Below are positions 1-11,904 of a stretch of 64,000 nt of DNA, piece by piece. A model generated the notes under the pieces. It saw nothing but the letters and a program-made list of their open reading frames with translations, was not told the origin of the DNA and made no database searches. Location of the stretch: NCBI RefSeq assembly GCF_004664715.2, contig NC_051072.1, forward strand, positions 36,066,142 through 36,130,141, written 5' to 3'. Each line of letters starts with the position of its first letter. Within the stretch, counting starts at the first letter, position 1. Position numbers and translations under genes: made by a program. The stretch is from Peromyscus leucopus. Its lineage: Eukaryota > Chordata > Mammalia > Rodentia > Cricetidae.

Positions 1-407
1 TGTATCCATTTTTCAAAAAAATGTCTATTTGATCCACTCAAGTTGTTTCATACAGAAGATAAGTTGAAGAAGGAAGAACTCCTATGAATTACTTCTTTAA
101 GGTTAAGAGTGAGCATTCAATATTGCAACTATATAGTAAATACCTCCAGCCATAGAAACAAGCAAGAGAGCCCACACTGGAATGGGGCAGCCTAAGGAAT
201 GGGTTATTTATTTACAGACGGTCTTGTTAAACCCAACAAACCTGAGACAGACAGTACTCCCTTCATTACGGAACCAAGCAACAGTGTGACTGGTAGAAGA
301 AACCTGTGGAGCACAATTCTGAATTCGGAATACCAGGCTCCAATCCCAAGTGCCTTCCATCATACCCGGTAACAGTTACTTTACAGAAACCAAAACAAGG
401 CTGCCTT
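1..407. other. Unassigned intron sequence
   Basis: No repeat family, exon or motif was recognised here. Confidence 0.5.
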
Positions 408-527
408 CGTTTTGTTTGGAGACAACGTCTCACTAGTAAACTAGCCTGGCCCCAAACTTGAAGAAATCCTCCTGCCTCTGCCTCCTAAGTGCCGGGATTT
501 GGGGAATACACCACTATGTCGAGCTTC
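408..527 (-). mobile_element. Diverged B1-like SINE, antisense
   Basis: A T-rich start is followed by the antisense 'gagac...ctcactag', 'cctcctgcctctgcctcctaagtgccgggatt' pattern (kept as fragments) of the 7SL-derived SINEs. It is strongly diverged and therefore old. Confidence 0.6.
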
Positions 528-572
528 AAATAAGTTATTTCTCAGTAAGTTTCAAATAAGTTATTTCTAAGT
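525..572. repeat. Two-copy direct repeat, 26-bp period
   Basis: TTCAAATAAGTTATTTCT occurs at 525 and again at 551. It adjoins the end of the SINE at 408-527 and looks like a local tandem duplication. Confidence 0.75.
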
Positions 573-789
573 GAGGTCAACTATTTCTTTACCATTCATC
601 TCAAGTTGTTTTCCTTTATTTCTACTGATTGTTGCATCCCCTGACTAGGCCATCACGGCAAACTATGACAACCTATTACCTGCAACTATCAGGGTTTCAA
701 CCAGTCTTCCTCCGATTCTCCTCATAAAGAAATGATCCTGACCTGGCGGCACACGCCCACAAGAGCTGACTTCAAGAGCTGACGTGGGC

Positions 790-968
790 CAATAAGAAGC
801 TTGGACAGGTAAGGTGCTTGCTATGAAAGTCTGGTGACTTAAATCTGACCCCCTTGAACCCACAGAAATGAGGGAGGAGAGAACTGACTCCACAATGTTG
901 TTCTCCAACTTCCACGCGCATGCTATGGCATATGTCCTGTGTGCCCCACCACCCATCCACACATCGTG

Positions 969-969
<1 letters not shown>
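790..969 (+). mobile_element. B3/B2-class SINE, sense
   Basis: It contains the typical 'ggaggagagaactgactcc', 'gttctcc aacttccac' and 'catgc..tggca' blocks of the B3 right half and ends in a CA repeat. Confidence 0.75.

Positions 970-1024
<55 letters not shown>
970..1024 (+). repeat. (CA)n microsatellite
   Basis: About 27 uninterrupted CA units form the tail of the preceding SINE. Confidence 0.98.
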
Positions 1025-1028
<4 letters not shown>

Positions 1029-1049
1029 AAGAGGGAGGGAAGGGGGCGG

Positions 1050-1125
1050 GTGTGCAAGCTGAGGCAGAAGGATTGAGAGTTCCAGATCAGCCTGAATCAC
1101 AGAGTGAAACTGTCACAAAGAGGGG
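1050..1125 (+). mobile_element. Fragment of a B1-like SINE, sense
   Basis: 'gctgaggcagaaggattg', 'agttccagatcagcctga' and 'cagagtgaaactgt' are the middle and right parts of a diverged B1. Confidence 0.55.
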
Positions 1126-1235
1126 GTGGAAGCTGACCTATGAGCATGAGCTTGAAAGTGTCTCAAGGAATCTACAGTCACGCTGCCTACCTTCCTCCCT
1201 TGCACACTTGCCCTTCTCATCACAACCATATTCTC

Positions 1236-1458
1236 TTAATGTATGCGTGCACATGGGTGCACCAGTGTGTGGAGGCCAGAGGGAAATTTTAGGTGTCCTT
1301 CGGAAGGCATCGTCCACTTGTTTTTGAAACAAACAGGGTCTCTCACTGGCCTAAAACTCACCAGAGCAGGCTAGGCTGGCTGGCCACCAAGACCCAGGGA
1401 GTGACCTATTTCGGTGCCCCTGGGATTTCAAGCATACATCGCCAGTTCCAGCTTTTTT
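1236..1458 (-). mobile_element. B3 SINE, antisense
   Basis: It reads 'tgtgtggaggccagaggg', 'aggtgtccttcggaaggc', 'gggtctctcactggcct' and 'gctaggctggctggcca', which is the reverse complement of B3 in order. Confidence 0.85.
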
Positions 1459-1467
1459 CATTGTATT

Positions 1468-1632
1468 GTTAGAGTGAGTGTATGATGTGGGAGGGCGCAG
1501 GTCAGAAGACAACTTTCAGCAGCTGGTTCTCGCCTTCTACTGTGGTTCGGAGGCTACAACTCAGGTTGTGAGTCAGGCTGGAGTGGTAAGTGCCAGTTTA
1601 CCTGCGGAGCTAGCTTGCAGGCCTCTGACTGG
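1468..1632 (-). mobile_element. B2/B3-class SINE, antisense
   Basis: 'gcaggtcagaagacaactt' and 'agctggttctcgccttctac' are the reverse complement of the B2-superfamily right half; the promoter end is worn. Confidence 0.75.
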
Positions 1633-1829
1633 CTCATTATGTGGGGCTGGGCAAACAAATGGAGGTCCTGTGCCTGCATAACAAATATCTTCCAGACTAA
1701 GCTGTCGCCTCGGACTATCATGACAACTTCTGAAGAGATTAAGCTATACCCAGCAATTACTGCAACCATGTTTGTTAGTCTTAAACGTATTCCGACCAAT
1801 CTGAGGTATCAGTGTTTCTCTTTTCATTT

Positions 1830-3524
1830 TATAACTTCCTAGAATTTCACCAGTTCTTCTGAGTTCAATTACTACCAATATGCCTAAGGCTCCTAAAAAT
1901 CAGACTTGCCGCTGAGTTCTACAACTTAGCGTCTCTCCTTAAACATTTCAAAGGTGTGTAAAGTTTAACCACGCTCATCACCTCTTCTCCACCACCTTCC
2001 TCTGACATCTCGTTCTCTCCTAGTGCCCTTTATTTAAGAACTGGTTTTGGTATAGCTATCTCTTACCAATTGCCTATGCTGTCACTAAGATGGGCTCCTA
2101 CAGCTTCCCAAATTCCACCACCAACTGCATTAGCTCACTACCACTACCTCAGTTTGAACGCCTCTTATCTCCCTAAGGCCTCTCTTTCTAAGGTCTAGGC
2201 TAGCACTCTGCCAGGCAAACTCTTTCGTTTCAGTTTGACTTGGGTTTTTTTAGCTCATGCACATGCTAAACACCTACTGAACAGGATATTCCCAGCCAGA
2301 AAGTAATTCTTTCAAAGCCCCTTACTATAAACTGCCACAGTTCCCAAGTTCTCCCTCAAAGGTAGGCACTGGTTTGTTTTCTTCTCTGTTTGTGTGACCA
2401 CCACTTAACCCAGGCCTGGTACATGGTAAATGAGCACATATCTGTGGAGGAAACAAATGCCTAAAACGTAGCAGGTAACACCAGACCGCAGAACAAGGAC
2501 TACATCCTGAGATAGAGACAGAGTCCTCTTTAGACAAAAACAAAACAAAACCTGGAGCTGTGGACTTGAGATGCAAGAAGTGGCGGGCAGTGTCCCTACA
2601 CTTAAAAGTTTATGTACATCATGAGACAAAAGAATTCTGCAAACATTCAATATGCTAGTAAAGTAAATGAACATGTCTTACATGTCAATACAAAGCATTA
2701 TAATAAAGCTCTGTTAAAATTGCATGCATTCTGACTCATTTTGAGTAAATATAGTTTTTTATAGATAACACTGCTGGCCCACTGAAATGACCGATTTACA
2801 CCCTTTATCATAGACGGTATTGTCCTATTGCATCAGTTTCAATAAAGCCTTGCCTCCTGTCTCAACATGTCTATCATAATTCTACTGGATGTATTTGACA
2901 GCTCCAGATGTCTAACTTCTGTGCTTCAACAACTTGGCTCGTTACTTGGTTACTAAGCCAAGGTCCTGCCTTCCAAATCCAGGCGTTGGCGGCTGTTTTG
3001 GAATATTGTGGTCCTTCATGTGTGTTGCTGAACAGTCTTCCTATGTGACTGAAGCTGACCCCTAATGCCTAAGCTCAAGATGTGCCACCATGCCCAGCTC
3101 TAGGATTTCATCCTTAACCATGGAAAGTCTGAGAGTATGAAATCAGGGCAACCATCAGGAAGTTCTTCCAGAGATCTACCCATTTTCCTAGTAAACTCAA
3201 AATACAAGTCTAATTAATTGGCTAACCTAAGGATCAAATTTCTTACTTCAGGAAATCTGAGTCACTGTAAATATGACCCCTATCCAGAGGTCACTGAAAA
3301 TCACCCCCTGGATCTGGCCCAGAGCACCCAGGAATTACAGCAACCAGTGTGGGATGGTGAAACCCAGGTCCTGAGAGCCCCCTAGAGGCTCTAGCCTGGA
3401 TCCTGACTCTATCTAGGTCATATCTCTGCAGGATCCACCAGCACTGGAGGCTGGCATCACCAGGACCGTGAGGATGGCAAAGATGAGTCATCCTCATTTT
3501 TTCAAATATCTCACTGTTTTTAAA
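1830..3524. other. Repeat-poor intron stretch
   Basis: Apart from a possible worn antisense SINE around 3030-3110, I recognise no family. There is no exon-like frame with canonical splice sites that I could defend. Confidence 0.5.
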
Positions 3525-3679
3525 TGTAAGGATTTTTAATTTTTTATGTGCATTGGTGTTTTGCCATGGAACTAGAGTTACAGACAGTTGTAAGCTGCCA
3601 CGTGGTTCCTGAAAATTGAACCCAGGTCTTCTCAAAGAGCATTCAGTGCTCTTAACCACTGAGCCATCTCTCCATCCCT
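3525..3679 (-). mobile_element. B2 SINE, antisense
   Basis: 'tggaactagagttacagaca', 'aattgaacccaggtc' and 'gtgctcttaaccactgagcc' are the reverse complement of B2, ending at its tRNA-derived promoter. Confidence 0.88.
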
Positions 3680-3689
3680 AAATATAAGT

Positions 3690-5267
3690 TTTTAATTATT
3701 ACGAAAAAGTGAATACGGTTCTTATACAGGACTCAAACTTGTTAAGGTTTTCTTGTAATTTTAGCCAAGATATTATGGTATTTTAATTCTGGTGGTGTTG
3801 GGTCTCTGCAGCTGTAGGGTATGTAAAATTCCAAGAGTTTATAGATCTATATCACAATACTATAGATACATATGATGATAAACCATCTATCTGTTACCTG
3901 CAGCCTTACTGTAGCATCCAAGCCTAACAGTCAAACCTCACCACCCCAACCATGAATCAGCTACTGTATTTATTTTGTTAAATGGGCATTCCCTCTATTT
4001 ACTGTCCTGCAGGTTACGGGCAGATTACAGTTTTAAAAGAGTCCTCTAAATGTTGTATCTTTGCCCCCAAATTGTGACAGACATGCTGTATGAGAAGACA
4101 AACTGCTTTTGATACAGATGGCAGTCCATCTGACATTCAGACTAGATTGGAACTGTGGTTTCTTTGTCCCGAGCCCCTGGTATGAACTACTGCAATACAA
4201 TCTGCAGCAGATGTCCGACCCTTTTGAAACGAACCTCATTTCCCACGACGGCCCTGAGACAGGCATCATCCTCATTATGATTTACATATGACTAAATGAA
4301 GCAGCCGTGTGGCTCTGGCCATGAAAATCACAGGGAGTAGTAGAGGCAAGGCCAGACTCTTGACTCTAAATCGGTGGCTGTTCCTATTAAACCACACTTT
4401 TAACTCTTTAAATAAAATCATACAAAGAAACAGCCATTCACTAAAAAGAACCATGGACAATGTTTAATCTTGAGCAAAGGGAAAATCCATGCAAGAACTT
4501 CTCTTCATAAAAAGGAGCTATACATTTGTTTCCGGGTTTCATTAATCGTCTACATTTAATGGCAGCACTTAGACTTTCACAGTTTTAATACAGATAACCA
4601 CCCATAACTGTAAAATCACCATTACCCATAACCTGACTAACAAGTTCTGGTAACATCAAAGATAGCTTTACTGGGCTATTGGATCAGATGCAGAGAGTAT
4701 TTGGAAAACAGCACACTTAATAATTGTATCTTATCTATGCCCTTTGGAGAAAAAGATTACCACAAATCTCTCTTGCCTCTGTGGCCCTGGATAACTAAAC
4801 CAAATTGGGATGTCATTTGAAAACGTTTTTGTAACTACACAGTCGTATGTTTAACGAAATGCCCTCTTTGAGTTAGAATTATCCCAGAACACCAGTGGTG
4901 AGCGTGGCTGCTGTGTGCACCCTTTCCTTAAGCTAACACTAGCTGCGAAAAGTTATACAAACAGCTAGCAGTTTAGCTCGGTCAACCTAAAACTTCAATT
5001 AGCTCTTGACCAGCTTCTATCAAGAAACCAAATGTTCATGTTCTGGGAGCCAAGCACTAACCTAAGCTCTAACTACCCAAAGCATTCTAACTTCACAACA
5101 CAAACACCTTGTTCATTCCTGTTTCTAGTTTGCCGTTCTCTCTCAAGCCTTGCACATTCATTAGTTACCTTGCCTGTGAGCCGTGAGTAGACTGCTCACC
5201 TAGAAATATAAATACATGTGCAATGAGGATGTGATTCCAGGAAGAAACAGGTTAGAAATAATTCAAA
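3690..5267. other. Repeat-poor intron stretch
   Basis: This is moderately AT-rich DNA with no recognised repeat, exon or microsatellite. It is one of the longest repeat-free runs in the intron and a reasonable place to look for conserved noncoding sequence. Confidence 0.5.
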
Positions 5268-5415
5268 CAAGCCTGGTGGTGTGGTAGCTCCCACTTGCAA
5301 CCCTGGTCCTCTGGAAGCAGGGGCAGGAAAGATCAGGGATTCACAGGCCATTTTCAGCTACCTGCTGAGTTTGAGGACAATCTGAGATATACAGGACCCT
5401 GTTTAAGAAGAAAAA
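5268..5415 (+). mobile_element. Diverged B1-like SINE, sense
   Basis: It has 'gcctggtggtgtggtagctc', 'tgagtttgaggacaa' and 'gaccctgttt' in B1 order, followed by an A/G-rich tail. Confidence 0.65.
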
Positions 5416-5531
5416 GAAAGACAGAAATGGGGGAGGCAGGGGAAAAAAGTAAAGAAAAGGGGAAACTTCCCATAGCAATCTGCGGATCAGGAACAGAAAT
5501 GGGCTAAGTAACTGAAAAGCATATTCTTCTT

Positions 5532-5694
5532 CTTTGTTGTTGTTGTTGTTTGGTTCTTCAAGACTGGGCTTCTCTGTGTAGCCCTGGCTGTCTTGGAACT
5601 CACTCTGTAGACCAGGCTGGCCTCAAACTCAGAGATCCACCTGCTTCTGCTTCCCAAGTGCTGGGACTAAAGGCGTGGGCTACCACATCTGGCT
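5532..5694 (-). mobile_element. B1 SINE, antisense
   Basis: A GTT-rich tail is followed by 'cttctctgtgtagccctggc', 'gaccaggctggcctcaaact' and 'cccaagtgctgggac', a good B1 match. Confidence 0.92.
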
Positions 5695-5730
5695 CTGACG
5701 AGCATCTTCAATGTTGCTGAAATTGTAGTT

Positions 5731-5793
5731 AGGGCTGTAGTTCAGTAGTACAGTCTCTGCTTGACATGTATGAGACCCTGAGTTTGATTCCTA
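5731..5793 (+). mobile_element. ID SINE, sense
   Basis: 'agggctgtagttcagtagta' and 'ccctgagtttgattcc' are the A-box and B-box halves of the tRNA-derived ID element. Confidence 0.82.
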
Positions 5794-5839
<46 letters not shown>

Positions 5840-5851
5840 GGGGGGGGGGGG
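5794..5851 (+). repeat. (CA)n followed by a 14-G run
   Basis: About 21 CA units run to 5837 and then 14 G bases to 5851. It forms the tail of the ID element. Confidence 0.97.
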
Positions 5852-5879
5852 AGCCGCCGCGATCCCGTGGGTGTATATG

Positions 5880-7700
5880 AATGAGAATAAATTGTAATTA
5901 GACCATTCAACAGTATTCCAAAAGAAAACTCACTAGCAAAGGAAATCACATTTAAATACCATGTGTCAGTGATACAAAATTGGTTGATTAGCTTAATAAC
6001 AATAATGATTACAATTACAACACTGAGTGGCTCCTGTAGGCCAAGACTAAACTAGACATGTCACAAACACTGTCTCACTCATTATCTCATCCTATTTCAC
6101 AGCACTATGAGGAAGACACTGGCAGCATCCTCCTTTTCCTCATTAGATGAGGAAATTCCGAAGGAGCTAGGGTGACCTGCCCAGTATCACAGTAACAGAT
6201 GGAGCTAGAATTCTGTGAGTGCCTGGCTGACTCAAGCATATTCTCAAATCTTACAAGATTAGCTGACTCATCCATTCATTCATATGACAAACATCTGAAT
6301 GCCTATGTACCATGTACCACATACCTTCTAAGTATCCATAGTAATGTAATGTGTATGGATTGGTTTCCTGAATTTTCTACAGGATCCATAACTTAGCAGC
6401 ACCATGCAAAAGTAATGTTCCTGGAGCTTCATATTACCTCTGCCATAGAGAAGAGCCATGGTCTAGGGGAAATTGTCTCTAAACACAGTCAAATTTTTGA
6501 ATGAAGCCTATTTCCTCTTACAAGGCTGTGTGCACCTCTTAAGAATGGAAAGTTTGTTTCATTCACATGCAATCTCAGTGCAAGGATTAGTGACTTATCA
6601 TACAGTAATATCATAATTTTTCAGGAGTCTGTGTTCCATAATAAGCAAGAACGCATTAGAATCCGTGAGTTTTATTATTCCAGTCACTTTTGCATTCCCA
6701 GTGGTAGGGCATAAAATAAAACCAATACTCTACACTTCACAGCTGCGTCATGGTACATGACTTTATGTAAAACATTTACCAAAAGCAAATCACAGACCAC
6801 CAATAAATAATGGCTCTCTCTCCCTTTACCTCTCTAGCCTACAGCAGCCAACCATCTCCTACTATGGATGTACATGAACTCAAAAAGCAAAGCAGAACCC
6901 AGCTTAAGAAGCTGCCAATTAACTAGTTACAGAGCTTTTCCACTACCCATTTCCTATGTCGTTTTCCTAGACGCCTCACCCAGAAAAAGATTCAAGCAAC
7001 ATTTCCAAGAACTGACGGCCTGGGACTAAACCACGAGGTTCTATGTCTGCTAGAATGCCTTGCTTTGAGCACTACCCATGATTCACCTGAAATACAGGAA
7101 GGGCAAAGGTTCTTCCCTTCCTGTGAGAACTCAGGAGGAATGCCTACAACAATAACACCATTTGAAGAAGAAGGCTCTAGGCATGCCACTGAAGCAGGCA
7201 AACTAGCTGCATCCTTCCATGACATCCCAACTAGTTACCTCACTGCTAACTCTTCACAGTTACTACAAATTTGAATTGTAAACCTTACAGTGCCTGTTTT
7301 AGACAGTAGATGTCATGATCATCAAAACATGGTAATCAGACACTGACTGAAACCACACAACCAGACAGGACAAAGGCAATCATAAAACATTTGGGCCACT
7401 ACGGTAATCACTATTTTTAGTTAGCCAAATATCACCCCCATTTCTTTACCCACTCATTACAACTCATCCCAAATCTGAACAAACTAATCCCTGTTCCGAA
7501 GTTACAGTCCTCAAAAGTACACTTCCAATTCCTGACTCCCACCATTTACAGCCACCCTGGGTCAGTTTCTCAACGACCCTGGGGCTAAGTTCCATCCCTT
7601 ACAGACAGAAGAGGGTCAAGCAAATCACCCTGAGCAAGTCTATACAGGCCCAGAAAGCATTAAGTCAATGTTATTATTTTCTACCCTGACATTAGAAATT
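5880..7700. other. Repeat-poor intron stretch
   Basis: No repeat family or exon was recognised. The short open frames here have no protein similarity that I know. Confidence 0.5.
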
Positions 7701-7765
7701 GAGGGGAGAGGCTCGGCGTTAGAGCACTTTCCTGGAATATATAGGGCCCTGGGTTCAAGCAAGAA
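7701..7765 (+). mobile_element. ID/B4-type SINE fragment, sense
   Basis: 'ggctcggcgttagagcactt' and 'agggccctgggttcaagc' are the ID head; the tail is not clear. Confidence 0.6.
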
Positions 7766-7989
7766 GGTGGGGAGGGGGTATAGATGCTTATGATAACTCA
7801 ACCACACTGACCTTTTTTTCTATTTTCCCCCCTATGGAAAAACCCTGTTTGTTTGATTAAATAAAAATAAAATAAGCTGCTTAGGGACAATTTTAAAGTC
7901 CAAAGAGATACTGGCTTTGCTTTAAGGCTGTGGTGGCTGATAGAGCATCTCCTGGCTGGTTCCCCAGCCTCCTCTGGGGACCGCAGCCT

Positions 7990-8115
7990 CATACCCAGAA
8001 GCCTGTTACTCGCTCAGCAGATCTGCAACACCGGTTCCTCACCTGCTCACCGCCGGTCAGGCCTGCAGCCAGCCGCAGTAACATTTAAGGTTAAAGTCCC
8101 AAGGCGGGGCGGGGC
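7990..8115. other. Small GC-richer patch with GC box
   Basis: It contains CCGCCGG, CACCGG and GGCGGGGCGGGGC within 130 bases of otherwise CpG-poor intron. It may be an intronic regulatory site, but nothing else supports that. Confidence 0.3.
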
Positions 8116-8523
8116 ATGTAGAATTTAAAACCAAAACCAAAACTCTTTTGCCTTGAAGTCTGAGGGAAATTTCCCTAGTCATGATGAGCTCCAAAATGCC
8201 ACGGCAATGCCAAAATTGGTCAGTGGCATCTTTTCTAATTTAAAATGCCCTTTCCTCCTTGGGCCTCGCCACCTGCTCTTCCCTATGCTTAATATCAGCC
8301 CCCTAGCTCCTCCATGGGCAATTCATTTTCATCTCCCTGTGATTATCTCGCACTTCCAATACTCCTTGCTTAGAGAAGCCATCCCCCAAAGCCTCACCAA
8401 CGTGTTCCCCTTTTAATTCTTCCAGCCTGGCCTATCTGAGACTGGAAAAAAAAGTAGGGGAGGAAGGAGGACAAAAGAAAAGGAGGAAGAAAAGAAAGAT
8501 CCAGTGAGAGAGAAAGAGAGGAG

Positions 8524-8842
8524 GACTGGAGACAGCCCAGCTGGTACAGAGTGCCTGCTGCAAGCCTGAGGACCTGGGCTCAGTCTCCAGCTCCCATGTC
8601 ATGTTCTGTTGTTTAAAGCCAGGCACAGTGGTGCCAGCTTGTAAGCCCAGCCCTGGGGAGGCAGAGACGGGAGGCCCTGGGGCTCCCTAGACCTGGGACT
8701 CCATGAGAGAACCTGTCTCCAAACCCAAGGCTCCGGGGGAGCAACACTGAGGTTGACCTTTGGCCTCCACATGTGCTCGCAGACCTGCACACAGGGACAC
8801 TGCGTGCGTGCGTGCGTGCGTGCGGGCACGTACACACACAGA
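8524..8842 (+). mobile_element. B3 SINE, sense, nearly full length
   Basis: It runs from 'tggagacagcccagctggta' through 'aagcctgaggacctgggctc', 'ggggctccctagac' and 'gttgacctttggcctccaca' to a TGCG/CA tail at 8800-8842, in full B3 order. Confidence 0.9.
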
Positions 8843-8939
8843 GATCACGGAAAAAGGAAGAAGAGAGAGAGGCTAATGCACACCTGCTTCTTTGCTGCCC
8901 AATTGCAAGAGAAATTCAAATTACAGAATGCATCTGAAT

Positions 8940-9065
8940 GAGGTGTGGCAGGTCTCAGGCTCTCTGCTGGAGGCAGGAGGCTCAGGAGTTCAAGGTCATC
9001 CTTGATTACACAGACAGCTCAAGGCCAACCTGGACGACATAAAATTCTGGCTCAAAAAAAGAGGG
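8940..9065 (+). mobile_element. Diverged B1/B4-like SINE, sense
   Basis: 'ggaggcaggaggctcaggag', 'ttcaaggtcatccttgatta' and 'aggccaacctgg' are seen, with a short A-rich end. Confidence 0.6.
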
Positions 9066-9172
9066 AGACTTTGTATACAGATGAGAACATACAATTACTG
9101 CTATTCAAAAAAAAAAAAATCTTAGGAATCTTAGCTCAGAGCAACCATTCCTAGGACTTAACAGTAGAAATA

Positions 9173-9358
9173 GCTGGGCGGTGGTGGTGCACGCCTTTAA
9201 TCCCAGCACTTGGGAGGCAGGGGCAGGCAGATCTTTGTGAGTTCAAGGCCAGCCTGGTTTATAGAGTGAGATCCAGGAAAGCTGGAAAGCTACACAGAGA
9301 AACCCTGTCTCGAAAAAACAAAAACAAAACAAACAAAACAAACAAAAAAAAAAAAACC
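9173..9358 (+). mobile_element. B1 SINE, sense, with target-site duplication
   Basis: This is a full B1 with a long A-rich tail. The flanks CAGTAGAAATAG (9161-9172) and CAGCAGAAATAG (9359-9370) are an 11/12 duplication. The right half carries the 'gatccaggaaa' variant. Confidence 0.95.
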
Positions 9359-9374
9359 AGCAGAAATAGTTAGG

Positions 9375-10080
9375 GTGTAACTAATCCTCTTTTTCTTAAA
9401 TCGGTGAAATTTAGGACTTATCACTGTATATAGCAATGAGTTTTCCATTTACTCAGTTACAGCCTACCAAAACTAAACAGATCAGTTTCCACCTTGCCTG
9501 GAATTACTATTGCATATATGTAGGTTTTATTCTTAACTGATAAAACACAAGATCTCAAAAGCATACCATGAGCTCTCACAGAAAACATATAGTCTGTATT
9601 TCTATCCCTAACACAAAACTTGATGATGTTACTTCTACTAATTATTGTGCTACGGGTGCTAGAATTACAGGGAATTATTTTACTCCACATACATAGTAAG
9701 TGCAAGGTACTTGCCTAAGTAATTTACATACTGACTCATTTAAATTTCACAAAAGAGATGTAAATAGGTCATATATTATACAGCTGAGGTACTCAGAGAG
9801 ACCATTCCCAAGGTCACAGAGATGACAAATGAAAGAAAAAGAAATTGAATTGAGGAAGTGTGGGTCCAAAGTCCACTGCAAGAATGCACTGTCTCTAATG
9901 TGCTAAAGAAAAACGTACAGATTTCAAAGAGCAAGTCGTTTCCAATTCCAGACTTCTTTCGGTTAAGAAAAAAAAAACTAAAAGCAAAACAAAGCTCTGC
10001 CTAAGCCATCGAGACTTTAAAAACCTACTTTTTGAAAGGAGAGAGCAGGAGAAAGAAAAGGAAGTTGGGAGGAACGAAAA
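9375..10080. other. Unassigned intron sequence
   Basis: No recognised repeat or exon lies here. Confidence 0.5.
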
Positions 10081-10083
10081 CCA

Positions 10084-10300
10084 ATGGGGATGTGGCTCAG
10101 CTGGCAGACTGTACTGTCCCTACCGTCTAAGAAGCCCTCGCTTTGATCCCAAGCGCCTCCTAAAACCAGGCTCGGTGGTGGACTCCCTTAATGCCCGCGC
10201 TCGGGAGACACAGGCAGTAGGCTCAAAAGTTCTAGGTCACCTTCAGTTAGCAAGTTCAAAGCCATCCTGAGATACATGAGACCCCCTCCCCAATTTTTTT
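10084..10300 (+). mobile_element. B4 SINE (ID-B1 composite), sense
   Basis: An ID-like head ('ggggatgtggctcagctggc') is joined to a B1-like body ('caggctcggtggtggac', 'cgggagacacaggcag'), which is the B4 arrangement. Confidence 0.75.
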
Positions 10301-10470
10301 TAACTGAAAAAAAAAAGAACAAGAACATTTTTAAAAGAAAAAAAAAAGTCTGAAAGGTTCTTGCAACCACCATGTAGAACCTCTGGAAGGTAAATGCTGT
10401 TTTGAAAAGAAAATAGAGACAAAATGGTGCCTATGCGATCAATCCCTAATTAGCTTACTGTGCAGACTAT

Positions 10471-10620
10471 ATGCTAGTGAGATGGTTCAGCCAATGTAAA
10501 GTGCTTTGCCATGGGTTCAAATCCCAGAACCTACTCAGAAATGGAAGGAGAAAACAGACGACTCAAAGTCGCTCTCTGAACACCATGCACACACAAACAT
10601 AATTTTAAAAATTATCCAAA
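10471..10620 (+). mobile_element. B2-class SINE, sense
   Basis: 'tgctagtgagatggttcagc' and 'gggttcaaatcccagaacc' give the tRNA-like head; the tail ends in 'cacacaaacataatttt'. Confidence 0.75.
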
Positions 10621-10624
10621 GTCC

Positions 10625-11628
10625 TTCCCACAAAAATTGAAAGTCCATGCTGTGCCGACTGGTCCACCTGAATCTGAGTGTTCGCTCGCCTATGCAGCCA
10701 GCATCCCATCTCTGGCAAACAGGGAAAACCTCACATTCAAATAGTCAAACCCTGGCTTTTTTTAGAATCAGAGTAAGTCCCCAGACATCTCAAACACGTT
10801 AGCAGAGTTTAGTCAAAAATGACGACTACATGAGAACGGGATGAGGATGATTCGTAGCACGTCTCTTGAGTTTCCAAAAGAACATACATAATTCGAAGAG
10901 AATATGAAGGGGGAATTCACAGTTCATAAAACATATATGGACAAAGTTCTCTAAACATCTCCATACTCAAGTCCAAGTGGGGCACATTTAAGGTCAAGTC
11001 AACTCAACTTCATGAAGCCAAGTAGTCACCAAAGCGTAGCGGTCCCCTCCAGCCGCTGCTCTTGTTCCAAACTGCCCATGCGACTTAAGGAAAAGCTTTG
11101 CGACAGAATCTCAATCTGACACAAGCACGTGCAGTCTGATCGATTTTTGTTCACCTGGAGATTCCTTCTCTCCTCCTGTTACTAGAAACAATGAGAAAAG
11201 CTAGAGAAACCAACCTAGCCAACTTCTTCCATCAGAGGCAAAAGAAACGTCCGTAATTAAAGCTCGTACCTATTCAGCTGTTGGTAAATGTATGAAATAA
11301 GCGAATGAATGAATGAATTAGTTTTAGGAGAAAAGGTAAGGTACAAAAATGCTGGAGACTATGAAGCCGAACTATTTCCATGTATCTTTTTTCTGCTCTT
11401 AAAGCAACTCAGCCTGGGGATTAGCAAAGGAATCACTCCTTAGGGACTGTGTTAAAAGGATGTCAGCATTTGGTAATGGCATATCAGTACTTGGGTTAAC
11501 AAGGAACAGATTTCATAACTGCCTACTGTCGGTAGCCAATGTTTTTGCTGTCAAATTTTATTCCACATCTATGGAGTGTGTTGGCCCAATGATGCTTTAT
11601 TTGGAACATGGTAAGGAAACTGGACTAC
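10625..11628. other. Unassigned intron sequence
   Basis: This is unique-looking DNA with a short (GAAT)n patch near 11303-11318. No exon was recognised. Confidence 0.5.
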
Positions 11629-11631
11629 CCT

Positions 11632-11904
11632 GGGATAGAGATGGCTCAGTGGTTAAGAAGACTTGCTCTTTTGGAGGACTCAGTCTTGGTTCCTAGCACC
11701 CGCACAGTGGCTCACAAGCATCTTTCCAGAGAATATGACACCATCTTACTCTACAGACACCGTACACACATTGCACATAAATTCAAACAGGCTCTCTAGC
11801 TCTTACACTCGCGCGCGCGCGCACGCGCACACTCTCTCTCTCACACACACCCACACACCACATACACAAATAAAAATAAATAAACCTTTAAAAAAAAAAA
11901 AAAA
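11632..11904 (+). mobile_element. B2 SINE, sense, with CG/CA/CT-rich tail
   Basis: 'gggatagagatggctcagtg' to 'tggttcctagcacccgcaca' is a B2 head. The tail holds a CG-alternating block at 11811-11828, then CT and CA runs and an AATAAA-rich end. Confidence 0.88.

Noticed and set aside
5731..5793. tRNA-like A and B boxes considered as a tRNA gene
   Set aside because: It is an ID SINE; the cloverleaf cannot be completed and an A/CA-rich tail follows. The same holds for B2 and B3 heads elsewhere.
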